A stretch of 64,000 nucleotides of DNA from Bathycorpusculum sp050108155 (GTDB lineage: Archaea > Thermoproteota > Bathyarchaeia > Bathyarchaeales > Bathycorpusculaceae): the NCBI GenBank assembly GCA_050108155.1, contig JBNIDR010000025.1, positions 71,247 to 135,246 of the forward strand, read 5' to 3'. Every line of letters begins with the position of its first letter. Position 1 is the first letter of the stretch. This document shows, one piece after another, positions 43,339 to 51,668 of the stretch. Position numbers and translations under genes: made by a program. The notes under the pieces were generated by a model, which worked only from the letters and a program-made list of their open reading frames with translations, made no database searches and was not told the DNA's origin.

Positions 43339-44208
43339 ATGAACCGTAAACTTCACATACTATTCATTACTTTGTGCGCAATCGCCATACTCTCACTTTA
43401 CACATTACCTATAAGAGGCGACACAACAGACAAGTTTACGGCTACTCCCACGCCGATTATTCTTACGCCAACAAGCCAATTCTCCATACCAACAACAAAC
43501 GGCACCATAAAGTTTGCTCAGGCTGGATTCTATGAAAACGCCACGCTCATTGATTACGCTTGGGTTTTTAACAATCTAAACCTTGACTTACAACAAACGG
43601 GCTTGCTCTCTGATAGCTCAACATTTGGCTCCTTAAACATAACCGCACAAGACAGCAATGTCACAATAACAAGTTTCGAACGCCTGCTAGCTCCTGACAC
43701 AAGCGACAGCCAAAATCTGGGTTCATGGTTAACTCCAGGCTGGCTAAACTACACGGTAGCGGGCGTTGGAGAACAAACGATCAAAATGCAGTTCTATTTT
43801 GTAGATTGGAACTTGCCTTCTCAAGATAATATTAACGGAACTTACAGTTGGCCAATGGGCATTAAGGTCTACATCGACGGCGAAGAAGCACAATACGATT
43901 CGTCAAACTGGAAATCTACCGATGGCGTGATCCCCTATGGTACGGGTCTCATCATTAGTGGAGCTCAATCGGGTGTCTGCATCAGATACGCTTGGGTGCC
44001 TATTCCCTCTCCTGTGAACCAGTCGCCTACGGATTCAACTTTTCAGACCACCAATACTTCTGCTGATGTTTCATTGTTTCCCTACTTACTGCTAGCTACG
44101 CTAGCAGGCGGAATCATAATCCCAGCAGCCCTTTTTATTAATAGACACCGTTTGGTGTCAATCGTAAATAAACGAATAAAGCGTAAACAAAACCCTGCTG
44201 AGGTCTAG
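43339..44208 (+). CDS. Secreted beta-rich protein with C-terminal anchor
   Basis: 289 aa, ATG 43339 with GGGAG upstream. Signal peptide (1-28), ectodomain with many Asn-X-Ser/Thr sites and Trp-rich beta segments (SWLTPGWLNYTV, MQFYFVDWNLPS, GIKVYIDGEEA), then a membrane helix near 250-270 and a strongly basic tail. No domain recognised. The gene at 44,215 starts 6 bases after its stop, so they are likely one operon continuing through 45,063. Confidence 0.7.
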   Translation: MNRKLHILFITLCAIAILSLYTLPIRGDTTDKFTATPTPIILTPTSQFSIPTTNGTIKFAQAGFYENATLIDYAWVFNNLNLDLQQTGLLSDSSTFGSLNITAQDSNVTITSFERLLAPDTSDSQNLGSWLTPGWLNYTVAGVGEQTIKMQFYFVDWNLPSQDNINGTYSWPMGIKVYIDGEEAQYDSSNWKSTDGVIPYGTGLIISGAQSGVCIRYAWVPIPSPVNQSPTDSTFQTTNTSADVSLFPYLLLATLAGGIIIPAALFINRHRLVSIVNKRIKRKQNPAEV

Positions 44209-44214
44209 TAAAGG

Positions 44215-44787
44215 ATGAGGCGGAAAAGCCTTTTTACGAAAAAGCTTCTGGCGCTACTCCTTTTGGGAACTTTTCTACTCTCTTTTTCGACCGCTTATTT
44301 GGCAATCTCGCTAATGCCCTTTGCACATTACCGTGAACTTATCCATTCTTATCCATCCCTTGAGAGTTCAAGTAATTTGTTTCCTATGGGCATTTTTGGT
44401 CCAGCGCCTAATTCAACCGGTGTTCCCCTTGATACGGCGATTGTGATTGCTTTAACGCGACCTGTCAATATCGAAAACTTCAGTTTAGCGCCTCAAGGAC
44501 CAGCAATCACCCAAACAGTTGAACATAGCCCGCCAGCATCGGAAACATATACTTTTTACTTCGCTGAACCGCTCGAACCAGCCACTCCATATACTGTTTC
44601 AGCGTTATCTGGTGGTGAACCCGTATCTTGGAATTTTACAACAACCACTGTACCCTACGAACCACAGTATAACACGTATCTTTATCCCTATGTGCCATGG
44701 GTCGCTTTAGGCGTCGCTGTACTGGTTACTTTTAGCGTTTGCCTAATAATCTGGCAAAAGAACTCGGGAGGCTTAAGAGTATGCTGA
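44215..44787 (+). CDS. Membrane protein with SbsA-like Ig (Big_5) ectodomain
   Basis: 190 aa. An N-terminal helix (residues 8-30) and a C-terminal helix (160-182) flank an ectodomain with the typical Big_5 sequence: STGVPLDTAIVIALTRPVN, then FAEPLEPATPYTVSAL and SWNFTTT. Such Ig-like domains are common in prokaryotic surface proteins and mediate assembly or adhesion. The stop overlaps the next gene's start by 7 bases. Confidence 0.72.
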   Translation: MRRKSLFTKKLLALLLLGTFLLSFSTAYLAISLMPFAHYRELIHSYPSLESSSNLFPMGIFGPAPNSTGVPLDTAIVIALTRPVNIENFSLAPQGPAITQTVEHSPPASETYTFYFAEPLEPATPYTVSALSGGEPVSWNFTTTTVPYEPQYNTYLYPYVPWVALGVAVLVTFSVCLIIWQKNSGGLRVC

Positions 44788-45062
44788 GAATTGTAAAATA
44801 TGCGATTGTCACCAATATTGCCTTGAGTTTGCTTTATTTTCTTTCAAGCCTCTTTCTCTGGACAGATATCAATCAATGGACTGCTTGGAATATAGCTAGC
44901 GTCTGGTCTCCAATTCTTATAACCGCTTACCGTATTCCTGAAGCGCCCACGGTTCAAATGCCTATTGGACCTGCATACAATATTCCATTCATGCTATTCT
45001 GCGTCATGTTTGCTGTAAACTTGTACTTCATACTAAAAATAGCAAAGAGTAAAAGCACATAA
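44781..45062 (+). CDS. Small membrane protein, unknown
   Basis: 93 aa from ATG 44781, inside the end of the previous gene and preceded by GGGAGG about 9 nt upstream; an upstream in-frame ATG at 44739 is less likely. Two membrane helices (residues 8-28 and near 70-88) flank a short Trp-rich extracytoplasmic loop. It is third in the operon from 43,339. No family. Confidence 0.6.
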   Translation: MLRIVKYAIVTNIALSLLYFLSSLFLWTDINQWTAWNIASVWSPILITAYRIPEAPTVQMPIGPAYNIPFMLFCVMFAVNLYFILKIAKSKST

Positions 45063-45845
45063 TTGACATGGGCTGAGCAGTTTATGGTTGAACGGCACTT
45101 AGGAAAGCGCAAATGGCTCATACTTGTTATCGCCACTATTTTAGCGGTGGTTTTGTCACTTGCAGCGTTTCAATTATTAGTTAACTCGCATATGTACCCT
45201 CAGGATGCTATCGAAGATAGCTCTAATCTTTCCATAAAAGGCATGATTATTTCAATTGAGGATAATTACAGAAGGGACGGATTAATGGCAGGTTCCTACC
45301 ACATTTTCCAGTCATATATTCGCGTGAATTTAACTGGCGTTGTGTGGGTAGATGGCAACTTGATAGATTGGATTACCGTCGATTATAGTAATAATACTGT
45401 GAATGGCTGGCACACCATCGGTATAGGATGCGACAACTTAGATAATCCCCAACTTGCTGTGGGGCAAACTGTTGAATGCAAGGGATACTATGTACCGAAC
45501 ACCGATACGCCGTACTCATTCATTATAACTGTCTCGCCCAGCATAAGCGAAAGCTACCTTAAAACACAGACAGACGTGACAACGGAAACTCCAGTTTCCA
45601 CTGCTGGCCAAGCAATCAAGATTGCTATGCCCCGTATCGAGGCGTATGCAGAAGAAAACCATCGCACAGTCAAAACGGTAACTGCTAAATTCCATAATTT
45701 CTCCGAAGGCGCTAACTGGGAGGTAGTTGCATTATTTGACCTTGTGAAAGGGGCAGGCTTACAGGATTGGATTGACGGCTATAGCGTTTTGATTAAAGCA
45801 GACACTGGTGAAATCTACTATGCAAACGAAAATGGCTTTTATTGA
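45063..45845 (+). CDS. N-terminally anchored extracytoplasmic protein, possible OB-like fold
   Basis: 260 aa from TTG 45063, right after the previous stop; ATG 45087 is an alternative. One N-terminal membrane helix (about residues 19-40), then two apparent regions: beta-rich 55-165 (LSIKGMIISIEDNYRRDG, VGQTVECKGYYVPN), which reads like an OB-type barrel, and 180-260 (AIKIAMPRIEAYAEEN to ADTGEIYYANE), resembling a small PepSY-like unit. Neither is certain. Last gene of the run from 43,339. Confidence 0.62.
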   Translation: MTWAEQFMVERHLGKRKWLILVIATILAVVLSLAAFQLLVNSHMYPQDAIEDSSNLSIKGMIISIEDNYRRDGLMAGSYHIFQSYIRVNLTGVVWVDGNLIDWITVDYSNNTVNGWHTIGIGCDNLDNPQLAVGQTVECKGYYVPNTDTPYSFIITVSPSISESYLKTQTDVTTETPVSTAGQAIKIAMPRIEAYAEENHRTVKTVTAKFHNFSEGANWEVVALFDLVKGAGLQDWIDGYSVLIKADTGEIYYANENGFY

Positions 45846-45928
45846 TAGCCTATCAGCACAAAATAGCTACTTCAACCTGCAGGTCAAGCAGTCTAAACAT
45901 AAGCTGTTCTACTTTTTAGTTAGGTTTA

Positions 45929-45960
45929 GTCAAGAAAGCTTGACGAAAACGCTTTTTAGC
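45929..45960 (+). promoter_or_regulatory. Motif A operator and TATA box (copy 2)
   Basis: GTCAAG-AAAG-CTTGAC at 45929-45944 is followed after 8 nt (GAAAACGC) by TTTTTA. The predicted transcription start is near 45,981, eight bases before ATG 45989. TTTAGTCAAG and CTTGACGAAAACGCTTT are shared with copy 1 at the left of the window. Confidence 0.65.
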
Positions 45961-45988
45961 CATAAAACTAAGCATCTCTTGATGAGGT

Positions 45989-46687
45989 ATGAAGCTTAGA
46001 AATTTGGCGTTAGTTGCTATTTTAACGCTTGTAATTTCCACAATAGCTTCCTTGGAAGGCGCTAATTTAGTGAGCGCAAACTATTTCCCCCCACCTTCCA
46101 TCGAAATTTCCTCTCCAATTTCTGTGAGAATTTATAATGACTCTACTGTCCGCCTCTATGTTAGAGTTAACGCTTTACCGGATGAATCTGCACGCATTCT
46201 CCACATTAAATATTGCTTAGATGGAGGAGCCAATGTTACTCTTACTAACTTAACGAGAACAGACGGGGAGGGCTATTGGACCTCTACTCCAGGTGTTATA
46301 GCGTCAGGTAATGCTTTTAGCGTGGAAACATTTTTGGATAATCTGTCGGAAGGCAACCATTTGCTTACTGTGTACTCGCATGCTGCCGACGGCAAAGAAA
46401 TGTCCAGAACAATAGAGTTCACGGTAGACTATGATTATGTGCCACCGCAAAATCCTTTTGGGTTACCCAGTAACTTTCCTAACGGCACTGCGGCATTACC
46501 GCCTACAGCTGACCAAACAGGAACACCTATACCAACAACAAACACTGCTAGCATGCAACCTCTCGAAAACCCCTTGCCCTACATTATCATAGCTTGTGTG
46601 GCGGTGTCACTGTTTGCAGGTGTGTTCTATTTTAGAAAGAAATCGAGAGGCTTTATGGAACTGGAGGACGAGGAGAAATTACCTTAA
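45989..46687 (+). CDS. Secreted, C-terminally anchored Ig-like protein
   Basis: 232 aa. Signal peptide (1-32), one beta-sandwich-like ectodomain (EISSPISVRIYNDSTVRLYV, FLDNLSEGNHLLTVYSHAADG), a Pro/Thr-rich stalk, a membrane helix near 195-213 and a basic tail. It has the same design as the protein at 49,369 (both carry LSEGNH/LSEGSH followed by TVY). Carries motif A in its promoter. The hydrolase-like gene follows 11 bases after its stop. Confidence 0.72.
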   Translation: MKLRNLALVAILTLVISTIASLEGANLVSANYFPPPSIEISSPISVRIYNDSTVRLYVRVNALPDESARILHIKYCLDGGANVTLTNLTRTDGEGYWTSTPGVIASGNAFSVETFLDNLSEGNHLLTVYSHAADGKEMSRTIEFTVDYDYVPPQNPFGLPSNFPNGTAALPPTADQTGTPIPTTNTASMQPLENPLPYIIIACVAVSLFAGVFYFRKKSRGFMELEDEEKLP

Positions 46688-46698
46688 GGCATAAAGGG

Positions 46699-47829
46699 TT
46701 GCTTTTAATCGCTATCATTATTGTCGCCAGTTTGGCTTTCATTTATTCGCAGAGTTCAAGTTGGGAGGCAAACGTTGAGGCAGATGAGTTTTACTTTGGG
46801 GCTTCTTTTGGAGGACAAAATCCGCAAGAAGCAAAAGCGCTAATAGACAAAGTCAAAAACTACACCAACTTTTTCGTCATCGGTTCATACGATTTATCCA
46901 CTAACGAGACAGCGTTAAACGAAGTTTGCGACTACGCAGCCCAAGCAGACCTTAACTTTATAGTCTTTTTCGATTTTATCTCAAGAATTGCTTACCCGTG
47001 GCACCAAACTTGGCTCGACACAGCGAAAGAGCGGTGGGGTGACAAGTTTCTGGGTATTTATCTTAGGGATGAACCGGGCGGACACCAGATTGACGGACAA
47101 GACCCCCTCAAAAGTGCCTCTGACTACAGCGACGCAGCAAACCGCTTCGTAAACAACATAACCCTCTCCAACAGCATGATAGACGCAAAAAACAAAAGCA
47201 TCACAACATTTACTTCCGATTATGCGCTCTATTGGTGGGATTACCTGGCTGGCTACGATACGGTTTTTGTGGAGTTGGGCTGGAAGCTTAATTCAACCCA
47301 GCAGATAGCGCTCTGCCGAGGAGCAGCAAACATGCAGGGCAAAGACTGGGGTGCCATAATCGTCTGGACCTACTATGAACCGCCATATCTGGGGAGCGCT
47401 CAGGAAATCTACGATGAAATGGTTTTGGCTTACCATGCAGGTGCAAAATACGTTGTTGTATTTAATTACCCAAATTATCCTGAAGGGAACCCTTATGGTA
47501 TACTGTCAGAAGAGCACTTTGAGGCTATGCAGCAGTTTTGGAGTTACGCTAACGATAATCCAAGAGAAAACGGTGGAAGAGTCAACGGTGAGGTTGCTTT
47601 TGTTTTGCCCAGGGATTACGGTTGGGGCATGAGACGCAATGAGTTCATAACACAGGATAATATCTGGGGACTATGGCCTGAAGATGAGAAGGCACCATTG
47701 ATTTTGGAGAACACAGGCAAGTTGTTGAGCAAGTATGGCTTAAACCTTGACGTCATCTATGAGGATGAAAGGTTCGATTATAAACAGAGGTACTCTGAGG
47801 TTTACTTTTGGAATACCACCGTTACTTAG
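46699..47829 (+). CDS. Secreted glycoside-hydrolase-like protein (short paralogue)
   Basis: 376 aa, TTG start. Short signal anchor, then the same core as the protein at 39,099: GASFGGQNPQEAKALIDKVK, LGIYLRDEPGG, FTSDYALYWWDYLAGYDTVF, GAANMQGKDWG, AGAKYVVVFNYP and LDVIYEDERFD. It lacks the 100-residue insertion and the C-terminal anchor of the larger paralogue, so it may be released. Conserved acidic residues in DEPGG and VELGW are candidates for catalysis. No established enzyme family is assigned. Confidence 0.72.
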   Translation: MLLIAIIIVASLAFIYSQSSSWEANVEADEFYFGASFGGQNPQEAKALIDKVKNYTNFFVIGSYDLSTNETALNEVCDYAAQADLNFIVFFDFISRIAYPWHQTWLDTAKERWGDKFLGIYLRDEPGGHQIDGQDPLKSASDYSDAANRFVNNITLSNSMIDAKNKSITTFTSDYALYWWDYLAGYDTVFVELGWKLNSTQQIALCRGAANMQGKDWGAIIVWTYYEPPYLGSAQEIYDEMVLAYHAGAKYVVVFNYPNYPEGNPYGILSEEHFEAMQQFWSYANDNPRENGGRVNGEVAFVLPRDYGWGMRRNEFITQDNIWGLWPEDEKAPLILENTGKLLSKYGLNLDVIYEDERFDYKQRYSEVYFWNTTVT

Positions 47830-47894
47830 CCTCAGGTGTCTATTCAATAAGTTTTTAGATAATTCAAGCATTATATTTTACTGAGGGTGTCTTT

Positions 47895-48104
47895 ATGGTT
47901 GCTTTCGAGTGCCCCTATTGCAACCAAACCGTCGAGGCTAAACCGCCTGACAAGGTGCATTCAGCGTATTCTTTTGAAAGACCAATAGCTAAAAGCCACC
48001 ATGGCAAGCTAATCAAAAAAGAGCTAACGTGCCCGAACCCAGAATGCAGAGAACCAATCCCAATCTACTGGTATGCACCAATGGACTACTTTAACAGAGT
48101 ATGA
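47895..48104 (+). CDS. Small zinc-binding protein
   Basis: 69 aa, ATG 47895 preceded by GAGGGTG. Two zinc-knuckle pairs, CPYCNQ near the N-terminus and CPNPEC near residue 50, with conserved His between. Soluble. No family recognised; small zinc ribbons are frequent in archaeal elements. Confidence 0.7.
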   Translation: MVAFECPYCNQTVEAKPPDKVHSAYSFERPIAKSHHGKLIKKELTCPNPECREPIPIYWYAPMDYFNRV

Positions 48105-48143
48105 CTAAGCCCAAAGAGTTTAGTGGTTCTGTCTTTTGAGTGA

Positions 48144-48166
48144 ACTGTTCTAAAAGTAGATTTAAG
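48144..48166 (+). promoter_or_regulatory. Shared promoter block (motif B, copy 1)
   Basis: ACTGTTCTAAAAGTAGATTTAAG; apart from one missing base it is identical to 50237-50260. ATTTAAG acts as the TATA box, 37 bases before ATG 48203. Function as operator is inferred from the repetition. Confidence 0.55.
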
Positions 48167-48202
48167 TGCTTGTTTTTTGCTAGAACAATTGGGTTAAGAT
48201 AA

Positions 48203-48733
48203 ATGAGCCAAAAGCGTGTGCTCGTATTGGTCGGTGTTGGAGTAGTTTTTGTTGTCTTAGCGCTAGCGATACTGCTAGCAGGAAATCAACCAACGGCTTC
48301 CTCAACTCCCGAATCAAAAGGCAATGTCTATCTGCATTTTCCAAGCGACTATCAAGACGGCGCTCAAACCATGGCTTACTTGGTTGACTCACAGCTTTAT
48401 TATGGCGCTTATAACGAAAGCTTCTCACGTTCAGGAGCTACAGGTGACTACTCAATAAACAAAGGCGACTCCTGCATTATCATCAACGGAACAATCCGAA
48501 ACGACTATGACAAGGACTACTATTTTGGCATAACCGCAAACGTGCAGAATGCCGATGGAGACAAAATTGAGCCAGTGCTTACCGTTAACTCACCGCATCC
48601 GGGCTTTGCTTTGACAAAAATCGATAAAGAATCAACGGGCTCCTTTGAGCTACAAATAAAATACGAGGGCAAAGACATCGCTAACTATGACCTTTTCATA
48701 GCGTTTGAACCCTCGGAAGTTCCTCCTCCATAA
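48203..48733 (+). CDS. N-terminally anchored secreted protein, unknown
   Basis: 176 aa. Membrane helix (residues 6-26), a Ser/Thr linker and a beta-rich domain with GDSCIIINGTIRNDYDKDYYFGI, which resembles FxLYD/DUF4352-type immunoglobulin-like domains of lipoproteins. No lipobox. Ends PSEVPPP. Motif B promoter upstream. The next gene begins 5 bases after the stop. Confidence 0.65.
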   Translation: MSQKRVLVLVGVGVVFVVLALAILLAGNQPTASSTPESKGNVYLHFPSDYQDGAQTMAYLVDSQLYYGAYNESFSRSGATGDYSINKGDSCIIINGTIRNDYDKDYYFGITANVQNADGDKIEPVLTVNSPHPGFALTKIDKESTGSFELQIKYEGKDIANYDLFIAFEPSEVPPP

Positions 48734-48738
48734 GTAAT

Positions 48739-49023
48739 ATGCGGTATCATCGTATAAACATGGCAAATAGGAAATTGCTGTTTTCTTTGGGCATATGTAT
48801 AGTGGTAGTCATTTGTGAATTTTTAGTATTCTGGTTGATAGGTATACTTGGAATAACCTATGCTGGAGACGAGCCTTTCGTAAGTCCTGCTCTTCAGGTG
48901 CAAATGTTTTTTCTTTTGGGGGTAATTGTCGCTGACATACCAATCTTTGCCCTGATCTTCCATTATACACTAAAACGAGAGAAAGCCAACCAAGCTGCTA
49001 GCCAATCAACTGAAGTTCTATGA
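48739..49023 (+). CDS. Small two-helix membrane protein
   Basis: 94 aa, ATG 48739 or the internal ATG at codon 8. Two membrane helices (about residues 12-34 and 54-74) and a polar tail. Co-transcribed with the preceding gene. No family. Confidence 0.55.
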   Translation: MRYHRINMANRKLLFSLGICIVVVICEFLVFWLIGILGITYAGDEPFVSPALQVQMFFLLGVIVADIPIFALIFHYTLKREKANQAASQSTEVL

Positions 49024-49368
49024 CATGCGTCATACAAACCCCGTTTTAGTTCTGGGCATAGCCTTCTAAAAGAGAAATAGAATCATTATGGGTGAGACTG
49101 TTCCTACTCGACGGTTTAAAGCTCTGACTTATTTCTACCTACAATTTGAGTGTGTGTGGGTAGAAAAAACCGTTTTCACAGGCGCTCCTCACCCAAGCGT
49201 TCTATTCCCAAAACTGTATTTAAGAATTTAGGGATATGGATTGATGCTTATTTCTCAATGCTGATTCTTAGTCAGGTTTGTATTGTCTTTTTATACGATC
49301 ATATGTTTATCGTTCTTGCAAAATGGCTAGCGCTTCACCAGCGCTGTCATTGGTTATGATGAAATGCC
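49024..49368. other. 345-base stretch without a convincing gene
   Basis: Short open frames exist on the plus strand (a 47-codon frame from ATG 49088, and a frame ending at 49359 with one hydrophobic stretch), but none has a ribosome site or a clear start. A direct AGCGCT pair sits near 49,330-49,345. Probably intergenic between convergent units. Confidence 0.4.
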
Positions 49369-50103
49369 TTACTTGCGTGTTTTTTTGAAAACTAGTAAAG
49401 CTAATGCCACAACGCTAACTGCAACTGTTATGGCTATGGCCATGCTCATGTTAAGTTCAGAGATGTTATCTTTTTGTTGATGCGAAGGATTTGCTGTCAA
49501 ATCGCCACCTATAAAAACAGTGTTTGGGTTAGTGCGCGGTCGGTTTTCTACTGAAAGGTTTGGCAAGAGCGAGGAATCTTCATTACTAATTGTGAAGCTT
49601 ATTGTGCTGTTATCCAAGTATGTGATTGTTTGATGGTCTGCTGTGATTAGTCTGTCTGCTGTTTGGTAATCAAATTCTTTAGTGTTTGGGTAATCATATT
49701 CAGCGTACACTGTTATGTTATGTGAGCCTTCGGATAAGTCTGTCAAAGTAGCATAGCCCTGTATTGAGTATGTGGAAAACATTGATGGTGCCGTCTTTGC
49801 GGTGCCATTTAAATAAGTAATTGTTCCATAATGTGGATCATAAGTTTCTGTTATTTGAATTGGCTCTTGTTGTCTTCCATCTATGTTATAGCTCATCCAA
49901 ATTCTTGTATATCCCGGAAGCGCATTAGCTGTGACATTTAGAGTTAATGCTGTAGCACTATAGGTGGAATTCAAAGGAGAAATTATGGAAAATTTTGAAA
50001 CAAGGGGATAGGGGAACTCTTCAATCGCAGTAGCCCTTTCAACCTCAGCTACCGTTAAAACAAATAGTAAAGAAGCAGCGATTGCTATCAAGAGCGCTTT
50101 CAT
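49369..50103 (-). CDS. Secreted, C-terminally anchored Ig-like protein
   Basis: 244 aa. Signal peptide (1-26), beta-sandwich-like ectodomain (FSIISPLNSTYSATALTLNV, LTDLSEGSHNITVYAEYDY), an Asn/Ser-rich stalk, membrane helix near 218-238 and tail KKTRK. Shares the overall design and the LSEGxHxxTVY motif with the protein at 45,989, so the two probably arose by duplication. Transcribed opposite to its neighbours. Confidence 0.7.
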   Translation of the reverse strand: MKALLIAIAASLLFVLTVAEVERATAIEEFPYPLVSKFSIISPLNSTYSATALTLNVTANALPGYTRIWMSYNIDGRQQEPIQITETYDPHYGTITYLNGTAKTAPSMFSTYSIQGYATLTDLSEGSHNITVYAEYDYPNTKEFDYQTADRLITADHQTITYLDNSTISFTISNEDSSLLPNLSVENRPRTNPNTVFIGGDLTANPSHQQKDNISELNMSMAIAITVAVSVVALALLVFKKTRK

Positions 50104-50236
50104 TATCCTTCCTCAAATATTTGATTACCATAGTGGCTAATAACTCTCCCAGAGGAACACCATCGTTCTTATAGCGGAACAGCCTCTTGAGTTCGGCCAG
50201 ATATAACCCGTAGAAAAAATTCAAGCTAAACAGCGC

Positions 50237-50260
50237 ACTGTTCTAAACAGTAGATTTAAG
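50237..50260 (+). promoter_or_regulatory. Shared promoter block (motif B, copy 2)
   Basis: ACTGTTCTAAACAGTAGATTTAAG: here the first part is a perfect palindrome (ACTGTT-CTA-AACAGT) directly in front of the TATA-like ATTTAAG, 39 bases before ATG 50299. Near-identical to 48144-48166. Confidence 0.55.
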
Positions 50261-50298
50261 TCCTAAATATACCAAAGAAGCACTATGAGGTTAGATAA

Positions 50299-51588
50299 AT
50301 GAGCCATAGGCTTAAGCACATGTTTGCTCCAACCATTGTAGCACTACTATTAACAGCTACCTTTTTGGTGCTTTCTCCTGCATCAGGACAATTCAATCCT
50401 GTTAGTGCATCAAGCACTATACCCCAAGCAGACCAAGAATACGCCAACGGCACCCTCGCCTCTAACAACGCGCCCTTCAAAGTCTGGTACAACTGGGTAA
50501 ACGTTTCAAACACCCAAGTCATCTATTACGCAGCCTACACCACGCCTGAATACCCCTTTCCAGTTCCAATCGCCAACATAATAGGTCAACACTTCACCTT
50601 AGATGACGGCACACAAGTTTTCATTGCTAGTGCTCTATCTGAATTGGAGGTTTACCGTGACCTCAACAGCGATGGGACTCCTTCGGGCGATAATGAAGTT
50701 CTCTACTACATCTACTCTAACATGAGTGAAAGCTACAGCATGGCACCCATCCAAAAAACAACAATCGACAGTGTTCCACATTACAAGTGGAGCTTCACCT
50801 ACCAAAACGCTTATGCGTACCTGCAGAACGCTCAAGCACGAGTCGGCGTTGTTGCAAGGATGTTCTTTGAGCATCTAACTCTTAACTATGACTTTAGTGT
50901 GAATGGGAACGTTTCGGATTTGAAGACAAGCTTTGACATAGGAAAAGTCACCAACCTAGAGGTTCTTGAGCCTTCCGAGTTTTCGTCTTTTGATGGCTTA
51001 AGCTTGGCTTTGCTTTATGCCACCGCCACCTACACGTCAAAGCCCTATTCAACTTCGGTTAATGGGCAGCCATACGATTCTTCTACAGCAGATTCAGCGG
51101 TAAGCGCTGACATTGCAGAAGTGAAAGTAGACGATGTTAAAGCTTATGATTTTGTCTTCGGAGGTAACTATACGCTCTACAGGGATGGCAGCGCTGAAAG
51201 CCATGCGGTAAATGTAGAAACGTATGAAGCGCAAGCTCAAGCAGTCGCTATAGCGGGTTTGCCAACGATTTATGGTCCAACCGTACGGAGCATAAGCTTC
51301 TTTGCAGACTACTTAACCCTCGCTGACCTATATGGGGGTTCGTGGCCAAGCGTTAACTCAAACTATGGGTCCTCATCGCTGATCTATCGAATTTGCTTCC
51401 CAGAGTGGGACGGCATGCAAATAGAACACGACCCAACATTCCTCGGTTACATATACAACAACCAAGAAATCCCAGAAATACCCACAATAGCACTAATCAT
51501 AATCCCAATAATAATCGCTAGCTCACTGGCACTATTGCTTCAAAGAAAACATAGATTGACAAAGCTTAGTCAAGAAAGTTTGACCTAA
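50299..51588 (+). CDS. Large secreted protein with C-terminal anchor
   Basis: 429 aa. Signal peptide (1-36), an ectodomain of about 350 residues with repeated Tyr/Ser/Thr-rich beta segments and several acidic loops (YRDLNSDGTPSGDNE looks like a calcium site). It ends PEIPTIALIIIPIIIASS followed by Arg/Lys, the usual archaeal surface-protein sorting or anchor form. No domain recognised. The motif A copies 3 and 4 begin inside its last codons. Confidence 0.72.
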   Translation: MSHRLKHMFAPTIVALLLTATFLVLSPASGQFNPVSASSTIPQADQEYANGTLASNNAPFKVWYNWVNVSNTQVIYYAAYTTPEYPFPVPIANIIGQHFTLDDGTQVFIASALSELEVYRDLNSDGTPSGDNEVLYYIYSNMSESYSMAPIQKTTIDSVPHYKWSFTYQNAYAYLQNAQARVGVVARMFFEHLTLNYDFSVNGNVSDLKTSFDIGKVTNLEVLEPSEFSSFDGLSLALLYATATYTSKPYSTSVNGQPYDSSTADSAVSADIAEVKVDDVKAYDFVFGGNYTLYRDGSAESHAVNVETYEAQAQAVAIAGLPTIYGPTVRSISFFADYLTLADLYGGSWPSVNSNYGSSSLIYRICFPEWDGMQIEHDPTFLGYIYNNQEIPEIPTIALIIIPIIIASSLALLLQRKHRLTKLSQESLT

Positions 51589-51633
51589 CCTCCGAAAGCT
51601 GAGTCAAGAAACCTTGACGAAAACCCTTTTATC
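51569..51633 (+). promoter_or_regulatory. Tandem motif A operators and TATA box (copies 3 and 4)
   Basis: Copy 3 (51569-51584) is GTCAAG-AAAG-TTTGAC with one mismatch and lies in the end of the upstream gene. Copy 4 (51603-51618) is the perfect GTCAAG-AAAC-CTTGAC, followed after 8 nt by TTTTATC (51627-51633). AGGAGG at 51655-51660 is the ribosome site for ATG 51669. Same spacing between operator and TATA box as copies 1 and 2. Confidence 0.65.
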
Positions 51634-51668
51634 AAAAAGTTGGTTGATTCAATCAGGAGGCAAATAAA

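Noticed and set aside
45808..45999. 63-codon plus-strand frame between 45,845 and 45,989
   Set aside because: It runs through the motif A promoter and TATA box and has no ribosome site.
49150..49359. 69-codon plus-strand frame with a hydrophobic stretch
   Set aside because: Start and N-terminus are unconvincing, no ribosome site; left as unassigned intergenic sequence.
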